Shown: piece by piece, positions 1 to 5,308 of the stretch
Position numbering within the stretch: the stretch's first letter is position 1
How the letters are laid out: every line of letters begins with the position of its first letter
Origin: an uncultured Gammaproteobacteria bacterium
GTDB taxonomy: Bacteria > Pseudomonadota > Gammaproteobacteria > Halothiobacillales > Halothiobacillaceae
Assembly: GCA_938004235.1 (NCBI GenBank)
Contig: CALKWL010000257.1
Span: 1-8,463, forward strand
DNA: 8,463 bases
Reading direction: 5' to 3'
Program-made: the position numbers and the translations under genes
Notes under the pieces: generated by a model
The model's input: the letters and a program-made list of their open reading frames with translations, nothing else
Databases searched by the model: none
What the model was told of the DNA's origin: nothing

Positions 1-49
1 GCGACCAACGAGAACTACACTCTTTCCCTACACGACGCTCTTCCGATCT
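1..49 (+). other. Illumina P5/TruSeq adapter (non-biological)
   Basis: Positions 17-49 are identical to the TruSeq read-1 adapter that ends in CTCTTCCGATCT. Positions 1-16 continue into the P5 flow-cell sequence with two differences from the standard oligonucleotide (A instead of C at 8, A instead of T at 14). This is library sequence, not genome, so the real insert starts at 50. Adapter left at both ends of an ~8.4 kb molecule suggests a synthetic long read that was not trimmed. Confidence 0.97.
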
Positions 50-466
50 TTGCAGCAGCAGATTCGCATCGATTCGGCGGGCACGCATGCCTACCACGTC
101 GGCAACCCACCGGACGAACGCATGCAGCGAGCGGCGTTGCGGCGCGGTTATGACCTGTCCGCCCTGCGCGCGCGCAAGGTCGAGGTGCAAGACTTTACGC
201 GCTTTGATTATGTGCTGGCCATGGACGAAGACAATCTGGCGATTTTGCAGCGACTGCATACCCAAACCGGCACAGACAGCGAGCCAGCCAAGCTTGGCCT
301 GATGATGGATTTTGCCGCCGACCAGGGCTACGCCAGCGAAGTCCCCGACCCCTATTACGGCGGCGAATCCGGCTTCGAGCGCGTGCTGGACATGCTCGAA
401 GCCGCCACCGAAGGACTATTGCAGCAGATCGTGCGTGATCTAAAGCGAGCTGATGAGCCGCGCTGA
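50..466 (+). CDS. Low-molecular-weight protein tyrosine phosphatase, 3' part (5' end cut by fragment end)
   Basis: This is the C-terminal ~138 residues of a low-molecular-weight protein tyrosine phosphatase (LMW-PTP), a cytosolic enzyme that removes phosphate from phosphotyrosine. The fragment opens just before the family signature IDSAGTHAYH and keeps the PPDERM...RGYDLS block, the YVLAMDEDN block and, near residue 100, EVPDPYYGG, whose Asp is the general acid of the family. The catalytic P-loop (C-x5-R-S), normally about 30 residues before IDSAGT, is missing because the insert begins here. The TTG at 50-52 is an internal codon, not a true start. Family members are about 155-160 aa, so roughly 35-40 residues are lost to the cloning boundary, not to mutation. 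The stop codon lies inside the next gene's start region (14-base overlap), suggesting co-transcription. Identification is firm; the substrate is unknown. Confidence 0.93.
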   Translation: MQQQIRIDSAGTHAYHVGNPPDERMQRAALRRGYDLSALRARKVEVQDFTRFDYVLAMDEDNLAILQRLHTQTGTDSEPAKLGLMMDFAADQGYASEVPDPYYGGESGFERVLDMLEAATEGLLQQIVRDLKRADEPR

Positions 467-1415
467 ACGGCTCTACACCATCGAGCGCCTGTTGCGCGAA
501 CGCCGTGCCGTGCCGCTTGGCGACTTTCTGCAACAGCTTGGCGTCTCCCGCGCCACCTTCAAACGCGACATGGAGTACCTGCGCGAGCGCCTGAACGCGC
601 CGATCATCTGGGATCGCGCCATTGGCGGGTATCGCTTCGATGTCACAAGCGGCACGACGCCGAGCTACGAACTCCCCGGCCTGTGGTTCACCGCCAGCGA
701 ACTCTACGCCCTGCTGGCGGCGCACAAACTGCTGAGCGAGATCGAACCCGGCGTGCTCGCACCGCATATTGCTCCCTTGCGGGCGCGGCTAGAGACCGCA
801 CTGGCAGCCTCCGGGCATTCGGTACTGGACATTGCCCAACGCGTGCGCCTGCTCTCCATGGGCAAACGCAGCGTCGAACCCCGCTTTTTTGCCGCCGTTA
901 GCGCCGCACTTCTGGAGCGCAAACGCCTTGAAATCGAAGCCAAAAACCGCGAGCGCGACGAAACCAACCACCGCATCCTGTCCCCGCTGCGCCTGATTCA
1001 CTACCGCGACAACTGGTACCTGGACGCCTGGTGTCACTGGCGCGAGGCACGGCGCAGATTCTCTCTGGACACCTTCGTGCAAGTTACCATCCTGCCCGAA
1101 CCCGCCTTCGAGCTTGCTCCCGATCAGCTCGACGCCACAGCCTACGGCATATTTTCAGGCGAACCGCGCGACTGGGCTGTGCTGCGTTTTTCCGCCGAAC
1201 GTGCCCGCTGGGTGCGCGCCGAATGCTGGCACGAAAACCAGCGTGCTGAAACCCTGAGCGACGGCAGCTACCGTCTGCACGTCCCCTATGCCGACCCACG
1301 CGAACTCATCATGGACATCCTGCGCCACGGGCGACACGTCGAAGTTGAAGCACCTGCATCGCTACGCCTGCGTGTCGCAGAGGAAGTTGCTGCGTTGAAC
1401 GAAATTTATCGCTGA
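453..1415 (+). CDS. HTH-WYL domain transcriptional regulator
   Basis: This 320-aa protein has the HTH-WYL-WCX layout of WYL regulators. Residues about 4-60 form a winged helix-turn-helix (ERLYTIERLLRER...GVSRATFKRDMEYLRERL). Residues about 175-215 form the WYL domain, with the namesake motif visible as W188-Y189-L190 inside RDNWYLDAWCHWREARRRFSLD. The C-terminal ~90 residues fit the WCX extension. The ATG at 453 is chosen because the HTH starts immediately after it; it overlaps the phosphatase by 14 bases, implying translational coupling. WYL proteins of this layout (BrxR and CapW are characterised examples) repress defence operons by binding inverted repeats, and their WYL domain is thought to sense nucleic acid or nucleotide ligands. 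Here cas3 follows at once, across a region full of inverted repeats, so control of the cas operon is the natural inference. Since it is transcribed with a housekeeping-type gene, a different target is possible. Confidence 0.9.
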   Translation: MSRAERLYTIERLLRERRAVPLGDFLQQLGVSRATFKRDMEYLRERLNAPIIWDRAIGGYRFDVTSGTTPSYELPGLWFTASELYALLAAHKLLSEIEPGVLAPHIAPLRARLETALAASGHSVLDIAQRVRLLSMGKRSVEPRFFAAVSAALLERKRLEIEAKNRERDETNHRILSPLRLIHYRDNWYLDAWCHWREARRRFSLDTFVQVTILPEPAFELAPDQLDATAYGIFSGEPRDWAVLRFSAERARWVRAECWHENQRAETLSDGSYRLHVPYADPRELIMDILRHGRHVEVEAPASLRLRVAEEVAALNEIYR

Positions 1416-1417
1416 CA

Positions 1418-1455
1418 GGCTCATCCCGTGAGCCACTCAGGGGCGTACAGTGGCT
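1418..1455 (+). repeat. Two overlapping, mutually exclusive inverted repeats
   Basis: GGCTCA (1418-1423) is the reverse complement of TGAGCC (1429-1434), giving a 6-bp stem with a 5-base loop just after the WYL stop codon. AGCCACT (1431-1437) is the reverse complement of AGTGGCT (1449-1455), giving a 7-bp stem with an 11-base loop. The two share bases 1431-1434, so only one can form at a time. No long T-run follows, so neither is a good intrinsic terminator. It may be a weak terminator, an attenuator-like switch or operator DNA. Confidence 0.5.
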
Positions 1456-1468
1456 TTCAATAGCGATA

Positions 1469-1489
1469 CATGGCCGGGGGGAGGCCATG
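1469..1489 (+). repeat. 7-bp inverted repeat with G-rich loop
   Basis: CATGGCC (1469-1475) and GGCCATG (1483-1489) are perfect reverse complements separated by seven purines (six G and one A). No T-run follows, so this is not a terminator. It may be an operator half-site pair or an RNA hairpin in the cas3 leader. Confidence 0.5.
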
Positions 1490-1508
1490 CACAGACGCTT
1501 GTTTTCAT

Positions 1509-1520
1509 CCGCAGCTGCGG
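1509..1520 (+). repeat. 12-bp perfect palindrome upstream of cas3
   Basis: CCGCAGCTGCGG is its own reverse complement. It ends about 6 bases before the purine-rich ribosome-binding stretch of cas3. A compact, spacer-free palindrome this close to the start is a candidate operator for a dimeric repressor such as the upstream WYL protein. A GC-rich genome gives such palindromes by chance more often than an AT-rich one. Confidence 0.45.
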
Positions 1521-1526
1521 TGGGGT

Positions 1527-1571
1527 GGAAGGGGGATAAGATTTGATGCAATCAGAGCATTCAACGGGGGG
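1527..1571 (+). promoter_or_regulatory. Competing ribosome-binding sites for two possible cas3 starts
   Basis: GGAAGGGGG (1527-1535) lies 10 bases before the ATG at 1546. A second G-run (1566-1571) lies 7 bases before an in-frame ATG at 1579. The first has the better Shine-Dalgarno match; the second gives an N-terminus that begins closer to the conserved IAHAVLDAEGGW block. The two starts differ by 11 residues outside any domain. Confidence 0.4.
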
Positions 1572-3864
1572 CGTGCCTATGTTGAGGAATGTAAGCGAGC
1601 ATCAGCAACCTATCGCTCATGCGGTGCTCGACGCTGAAGGTGGGTGGCGTGAGCCGCATGATCTTGCTGAGCATTTGCAGTGTGTGGCGGCGCGCGCAGC
1701 TGAATTTGCGCGCAGCTTTGGTTCGGACTGGGCGGAGCTCGCGGGGCGCTGGCATGACTTGGGCAAGTATCGCCCGCGTTTTCAAAAGTACATCCGCCTT
1801 GCTAGCGGTTTTGAGAGCGATGCCCACATCCGTGGCGAGGATGGCGGAGGCAGTCCTGGCAAGGCGCCACATTCGACAGCTGGCGCGCTGTTAGCTGTTG
1901 ATCGTTTTGGGGCGGCAGGTCGCATTCTGGCTTACCTGATTGCAGGACATCACGCCGGGCTCGACGACTGGCACAGCGGCTTGAATGAACGACTCGGACT
2001 CCAGGCCAGCCGCGACGAACTGAATGAAGCCTTGGCAGAAAACCCGCCCGCCAGCATTCTTGACCCCGGCGCTTTCAAGCCCGATCTGCGCACTATGAGC
2101 GTTCCGGGCGGCGTCAATGGCTTTGCGCTTTGGGTGCGGATGTTGTTTTCCTGTCTGGTGGATGCCGACTTTCTCGATACCGAGACTTACATGAATCCGA
2201 ACCAGGCCGCCGAACGTGAAAGCTGTTCGGATGTTGCCTCGTTGCTCGACCCGTTCAACCGGCACATGGATAAAATGTCGGCCCATACGCCAGCCACCCC
2301 GGTCAACGAGCTTCGCGCCAGCGTCCTCGCCCAGTGCCGCGCCAAGGCACAGGAAGCCCCCGGCCTGTTTTCGCTCACCGTCCCTACCGGCGGCGGCAAG
2401 ACCCTCTCCAGCATGGCTTTCGCGCTGGAGCACGCAAAAAAACACGGCAAGCGCCGCATCATTTATGTCATTCCCTACACCAGCATCATTGAGCAGACCG
2501 CCGATACATTCCGGGACATCTTCGGCGAGGCCGTGATTGAGCATCACAGCAATGCCGAAGCCGATCCCACCAAGGAAAACAGCAAGAGCCGCCTCGCCTG
2601 CGAAAACTGGGATGCGCCCATTGTCGTCACCACCAACGTCCAGTTCTTTGAATCGCTGTTTGCCGCGCGCACGTCACGCTGCCGCAAGCTGCATAACATC
2701 GTCGATGCCGTGGTAGTGCTGGACGAGGCGCAACTGCTGCCGCCGGAGTTCCTGCAACCCATGCTTGATGTACTCAATCTGCTCACCGCACATTACGGCG
2801 TCACGGTCGTGCTATCCACCGCCACTCAGCCTGCCTTGAGCACTCGCGAGTACTTCGATGCGAAGCAAAACATGGCCGGTTTGGATGACGTGCGCGAAAT
2901 CATGGATGACCCGGATGCTCTCTACCGCGCTCTGGAGCGAGTCAATGTGCGCCTGCCCGCCGACATGCACGCCCCGACCGATTGGGACACGCTGGCAGAC
3001 GAACTGAGCAGCAAGGATTCCGTGCTCGCCATTGTCAACCGGCGCAATGATGCACGCGAACTTTGGCAGCGTATGCCGCAAGGCACCCTGCACCTGTCTG
3101 CCCTGATGTGTGGCGCGCACCGTTCGCAAATCATCGCCAGCATCAAAGCGCGCCTGAAAGCTGGTACTCCTACCCGCGTGATAAGTACGCAACTGGTGGA
3201 AGCGGGTGTCGATGTCGATTTTCCCGTGGTCTACCGCGCGTTGGCTGGGTTGGATTCCATTGCTCAGGCGGCGGGGCGCTGCAATCGGGAAGGGCGGCTA
3301 GAAAAAGGCGAAGTGGTCGTATTTATCGCGCCTAAACCTGCGCCGCCCGGTTTGCTGCGCAAAGGCGAGGATGCGTGCCGCAGCGTGCTGCATGGCGTTG
3401 ATGGCAACCCTCTGGAACGGGCGTTGTTCGCCCGTTACTTTGAACAGCTCTACCGCGCCTGCAATCTTGATGAGCACGGAATTTCCAGTCTGCTCAAGGT
3501 TGATGGTTCAAGTCTGGCCGTCAATTTCCGTATCGCAGCTGAAAAGTTCAAGCTCATCCAGGACGAAGACAGTGTGCCGGTGATTGTGCTTTATCGCGGA
3601 CAGGACGAGACAAATAAGGATGTGGACACATGGCTTGCTATGTTGCGCAAGGATGGCGCGCAGCGCTGGCTGATGCGCAAACTTCAGCGTTACACCGTGA
3701 ATATCCACCGCCGGGAGGCCATGAAACAGGTGGGGCAGGGTGATATTGAGGAAGTGATGCCAGGGTTGTTCGTGCAGGTCAGTGATGTGCTTTATCACCC
3801 GCTGCTTGGGTTGTTGACTGGCGAAGCACCACCGCTATCTGCCGCTTCCTTGGTTGTGTCCTGA
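1546..3864 (+). CDS. cas3: Type I-C CRISPR-associated Cas3 (HD nuclease fused to DExD/H helicase)
   Basis: Cas3 is recruited to Cascade-bound target DNA, unwinds it and degrades it. The 772-aa product has both family parts. The N-terminal HD nuclease shows the first His in AEHLQCVA, the metal-binding pair H70-D71 in GRWHDLGKY, PHSTAGALL, and H135-H136 in AGHHAGLDDW. The superfamily 2 helicase shows Walker A at 279-286 (VPTGGGKT), motif II DEAQ at 393-396, motif III STATQ at 424-428 and motif VI QAAGRCNREGR at 574-584. All expected catalytic residues are present, so the enzyme looks intact. DEAQ in place of DEAH fits what I recall of type I-C Cas3. The neighbours cas5c-cas8c-cas7c confirm the subtype. 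The start at 1546 follows the best ribosome site; 1579 is an in-frame alternative and a TTG at 1543 is less likely. It is separated from the other cas genes by an inserted toxin-antitoxin pair. Confidence 0.96.
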   Translation: MQSEHSTGGVPMLRNVSEHQQPIAHAVLDAEGGWREPHDLAEHLQCVAARAAEFARSFGSDWAELAGRWHDLGKYRPRFQKYIRLASGFESDAHIRGEDGGGSPGKAPHSTAGALLAVDRFGAAGRILAYLIAGHHAGLDDWHSGLNERLGLQASRDELNEALAENPPASILDPGAFKPDLRTMSVPGGVNGFALWVRMLFSCLVDADFLDTETYMNPNQAAERESCSDVASLLDPFNRHMDKMSAHTPATPVNELRASVLAQCRAKAQEAPGLFSLTVPTGGGKTLSSMAFALEHAKKHGKRRIIYVIPYTSIIEQTADTFRDIFGEAVIEHHSNAEADPTKENSKSRLACENWDAPIVVTTNVQFFESLFAARTSRCRKLHNIVDAVVVLDEAQLLPPEFLQPMLDVLNLLTAHYGVTVVLSTATQPALSTREYFDAKQNMAGLDDVREIMDDPDALYRALERVNVRLPADMHAPTDWDTLADELSSKDSVLAIVNRRNDARELWQRMPQGTLHLSALMCGAHRSQIIASIKARLKAGTPTRVISTQLVEAGVDVDFPVVYRALAGLDSIAQAAGRCNREGRLEKGEVVVFIAPKPAPPGLLRKGEDACRSVLHGVDGNPLERALFARYFEQLYRACNLDEHGISSLLKVDGSSLAVNFRIAAEKFKLIQDEDSVPVIVLYRGQDETNKDVDTWLAMLRKDGAQRWLMRKLQRYTVNIHRREAMKQVGQGDIEEVMPGLFVQVSDVLYHPLLGLLTGEAPPLSAASLVVS

Positions 3865-3913
3865 GCACGCGTAGTCTAATGTGGTCATGTCATATAGTCA
3901 TTAAGGAGTTCCC
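3865..3913 (+). promoter_or_regulatory. Short gap before the antitoxin: GTCAT repeats and strong Shine-Dalgarno
   Basis: The gap contains GTCAT three times (3884, 3889, 3897) and a perfect-looking ribosome site AAGGAG (3903-3908) five bases before the antitoxin ATG. TATAGT (3893-3898) resembles a -10 box but has no recognisable -35 and sits too close to the ATG for a normal leader. Phd/YefM antitoxins usually bind repeats at their own promoter, so the GTCAT cluster is a candidate autoregulatory site. Evidence is weak. Confidence 0.35.
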
Positions 3914-4204
3914 ATGAATATCAACGCTGCTGAATTCAAGGCCAAGTGCCTTAAATTGATCGACCAGGTCGCCAATACCCATGAACCTCTGACGATTTCC
4001 AAGCGCGGCAAACCGCTGGTTAGGCTGGTTCCAATCGAAAACGAGGCTCCCATGAGCTTGTTTGGCTACATGCAAGGGACAGGTCAGATTCTGGGTGACA
4101 TCGTCAATGTCCCGCATGATCCTTGGGCAGTGGAGACTGGGGAAGAAGATGATTTATATGCAGCGCTCTCGCCCAAGGCGGAAAGAAAAAACGATGAAGC
4201 ATGA
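3914..4204 (+). CDS. Phd/YefM-family antitoxin
   Basis: This 96-aa protein begins MNINAAEFKAKCLKLIDQV and continues with EPLTISKRGKPLVRLVPIE, the diagnostic N-terminal fold of the Phd/YefM antitoxins. That half dimerises and binds operator DNA. The acidic C-terminal half (from about residue 50, including LFGYMQGT, ILGDIV and GEEDDLYAAL) should wrap around and block the partner toxin. It directly precedes, and overlaps by 11 bases, a PIN-domain toxin, the usual antitoxin-first order with coupled translation. The start is fixed by AAGGAG five bases upstream. It lies 49 bases after cas3 and within the cas gene string, which is not the standard type I-C layout. Because Phd-type proteins repress their own promoter, it may also influence the downstream Cascade genes; that is inference. 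Confidence 0.92.
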   Translation: MNINAAEFKAKCLKLIDQVANTHEPLTISKRGKPLVRLVPIENEAPMSLFGYMQGTGQILGDIVNVPHDPWAVETGEEDDLYAALSPKAERKNDEA

Positions 4205-4622
4205 GCACACCTTCATTCTGGATACCCATGTCTGGCTCTGGCTGGCTTTTGGCATACCCGGAAAAATCAAAGCGGACACCTTGGCTGTTCTGGAGCAAGC
4301 CAGCCGCGAATCACCTTTGTGGGTTTCGGTGATTTCCGTCTGGGAAATTGCCTTGTTGGAATCCAAAGGGCGGCTACGCTTGCCCATGAGCGTGGAGCCT
4401 TGGATCGCGCAGGCACTGTCCCGCCCGGAAATCCGTCTTCTGGGTTTGGATAACATTCAAATTGCCATCGACAGCTGCAATCTCCCGGGGGGCTTCCACT
4501 CGGATCCGGCAGATCGACTGCTGGTTGCCAGTGCCCGCTGCCTCAACGCTCGACTGGTCACGCACGACCAGAAAATCATCGACTACAGCAACGCAGGTTA
4601 CGTCCAGGTGCTCGCCGTGTAA
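4194..4622 (+). CDS. vapC: VapC-family PIN-domain toxin (ribonuclease)
   Basis: This 142-aa PIN-domain protein is predicted to be a metal-dependent endoribonuclease toxin; characterised VapC proteins cut tRNA or rRNA. All acidic positions of the PIN active site are present: D10 in FILDTHVWLW, E51 in VSVWEIALLESKGRL, D107 (with D104) in HSDPADRLLVASA, and D125 in LVTHDQKI. The toxin therefore looks catalytically intact and would need its antitoxin. The ATG at 4194 is chosen because the PIN fold starts right after it and because it gives the typical short overlap with the antitoxin; GGAAAG lies about 8 bases upstream. The reading frame is open further upstream, but that stretch only overlaps the antitoxin. 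The stop is followed by just 20 bases before cas5c, so the toxin is likely on the same message as the Cascade genes. Confidence 0.93.
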   Translation: MKHEHTFILDTHVWLWLAFGIPGKIKADTLAVLEQASRESPLWVSVISVWEIALLESKGRLRLPMSVEPWIAQALSRPEIRLLGLDNIQIAIDSCNLPGGFHSDPADRLLVASARCLNARLVTHDQKIIDYSNAGYVQVLAV

Positions 4623-4642
4623 CGACATTGAGGAAGGAAAAC

Positions 4643-5308
4643 ATGAAAACTTACTGCCTTGAACTCACCGGCTCCTACGCCTGCTTCACCCGCCCGGAAA
4701 TGAAAGTCGAGCGGGTCAGCTATGACGTCATGACACCTTCCGCTGCACGCGCCTGTTTTGAGGCCATTTTGTGGAAACCGGCGCTGCGCTGGCATGTGCG
4801 CAAGATCGAAGTGCTCAAGCCGATACGCTGGATCAACTTGCGACGCAACGAGGTTTCCGGCGTGGTGTCCACGCGCAATGTGGAAACTACGATGAGGCAC
4901 GCGACAGGCGAGTTGGCGCAATACATCGAGGACGAGCGCCAGCAGCGCGCCGGGTTGTTTCTGCGCGATGTGGCTTATCGCATTCATGCTGATCTGGAGG
5001 TATTGCCGGGCGCTGCGCCGGACAACACGCCGATGAAATTTCAGGAGATGTTCGAGCGCCGTGCGCGCAAAGGTCAGTGCGTGAATCAGCCTTACCTTGG
5101 TTGCCGCGAGTTTGCCGCCGCGTTCCGCTTGGTCGATGACCCGGACAGTGAAATGCCTGCCATTATGGAAACCCGTGATTTGGGTTTTATGCTGCATGAC
5201 CTGGACTTCTCCAACCCGTCCGATCCGCAACCCCGTTTCTTCCGTGCCTGCATGGAAAACGGTGTGGTCAATGTGCCAGCCTGGAGCAGCGATGAGGTGC
5301 GGTCATGA
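4643..5308 (+). CDS. cas5c: Type I-C Cas5c (Cas5d), crRNA-processing Cascade subunit
   Basis: This 221-aa protein has the type I-C Cas5 signature blocks YACFTRPEMKVERVSYDV (12-29), TPSAARACFEAILWKP (31-46), VLKPIRWINLRRNEV (57-71), QQRAGLFLRDVAYRIHADL (100-118) and RKGQCVNQPYLGCREF (142-157). In this subtype Cas6 is absent, and Cas5c itself cuts the CRISPR repeat and then stays bound to the 5' handle of the crRNA within Cascade. The start at 4643 follows AGGAAGGA (4631-4638); an upstream in-frame TTG at 4628 would place that ribosome site inside the gene and is rejected. The last four bases overlap the cas8c start (ATGA). One oddity is that the position usually filled by Tyr in the I-Y-W-K-P motif is Leu43 here; in the Bacillus halodurans protein that Tyr is, to my recollection, catalytic. 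Confidence 0.95.
   Translation: MKTYCLELTGSYACFTRPEMKVERVSYDVMTPSAARACFEAILWKPALRWHVRKIEVLKPIRWINLRRNEVSGVVSTRNVETTMRHATGELAQYIEDERQQRAGLFLRDVAYRIHADLEVLPGAAPDNTPMKFQEMFERRARKGQCVNQPYLGCREFAAAFRLVDDPDSEMPAIMETRDLGFMLHDLDFSNPSDPQPRFFRACMENGVVNVPAWSSDEVRS

Larger units (their letters stand above)
1416..1545 (+). promoter_or_regulatory. Intergenic control region upstream of cas3, rich in inverted repeats
   Basis: This is the only sizeable gap in the window. It holds four perfect inverted repeats (three listed separately below, the first entry containing two) in about 100 bases, plus two G-runs. I find no convincing sigma-70 promoter: TAAGAT at 1537-1542 resembles a -10 box but lacks a -35 partner and would give a leaderless message. 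The region presumably contains the cas promoter and the operator of the upstream WYL regulator, but that rests on position and symmetry alone. Confidence 0.5.

Noticed and set aside
50..466. Phosphatase as a pseudogene lacking its catalytic P-loop
   Set aside because: The missing N-terminus coincides exactly with the adapter-insert boundary, so the gene is cut by library preparation and not decayed.
195..767. Minus-strand open frame of 190 codons across the phosphatase/WYL junction
   Set aside because: Low-complexity Arg/Ala-rich translation, no family resemblance, covers two well-supported plus-strand genes.
1418..1489. Intrinsic terminator after the WYL gene
   Set aside because: The hairpins are present but none is followed by a T-run (only TTT at 1455-1457), so termination is not supported.
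1560..1590. G-rich stretch with GGGGGCGTG, resembling the 3' half of some type I-C CRISPR repeats
   Set aside because: Only about nine bases agree with the consensus I remember, the opposing stem half and the ATTGAAAC tail are absent, and it lies in the cas3 leader or coding start. The window holds no repeat-spacer array.
3893..3898. TATAGT as a -10 box for the TA module
   Set aside because: There is no -35 element at suitable spacing, and the transcript would start within a few bases of the ribosome site. Kept only as a weak remark in the gap entry.
4062..4193. Upstream extension of the vapC reading frame
   Set aside because: The added 44 residues overlap the antitoxin gene and are unrelated to the PIN fold, which begins just after the ATG at 4194.
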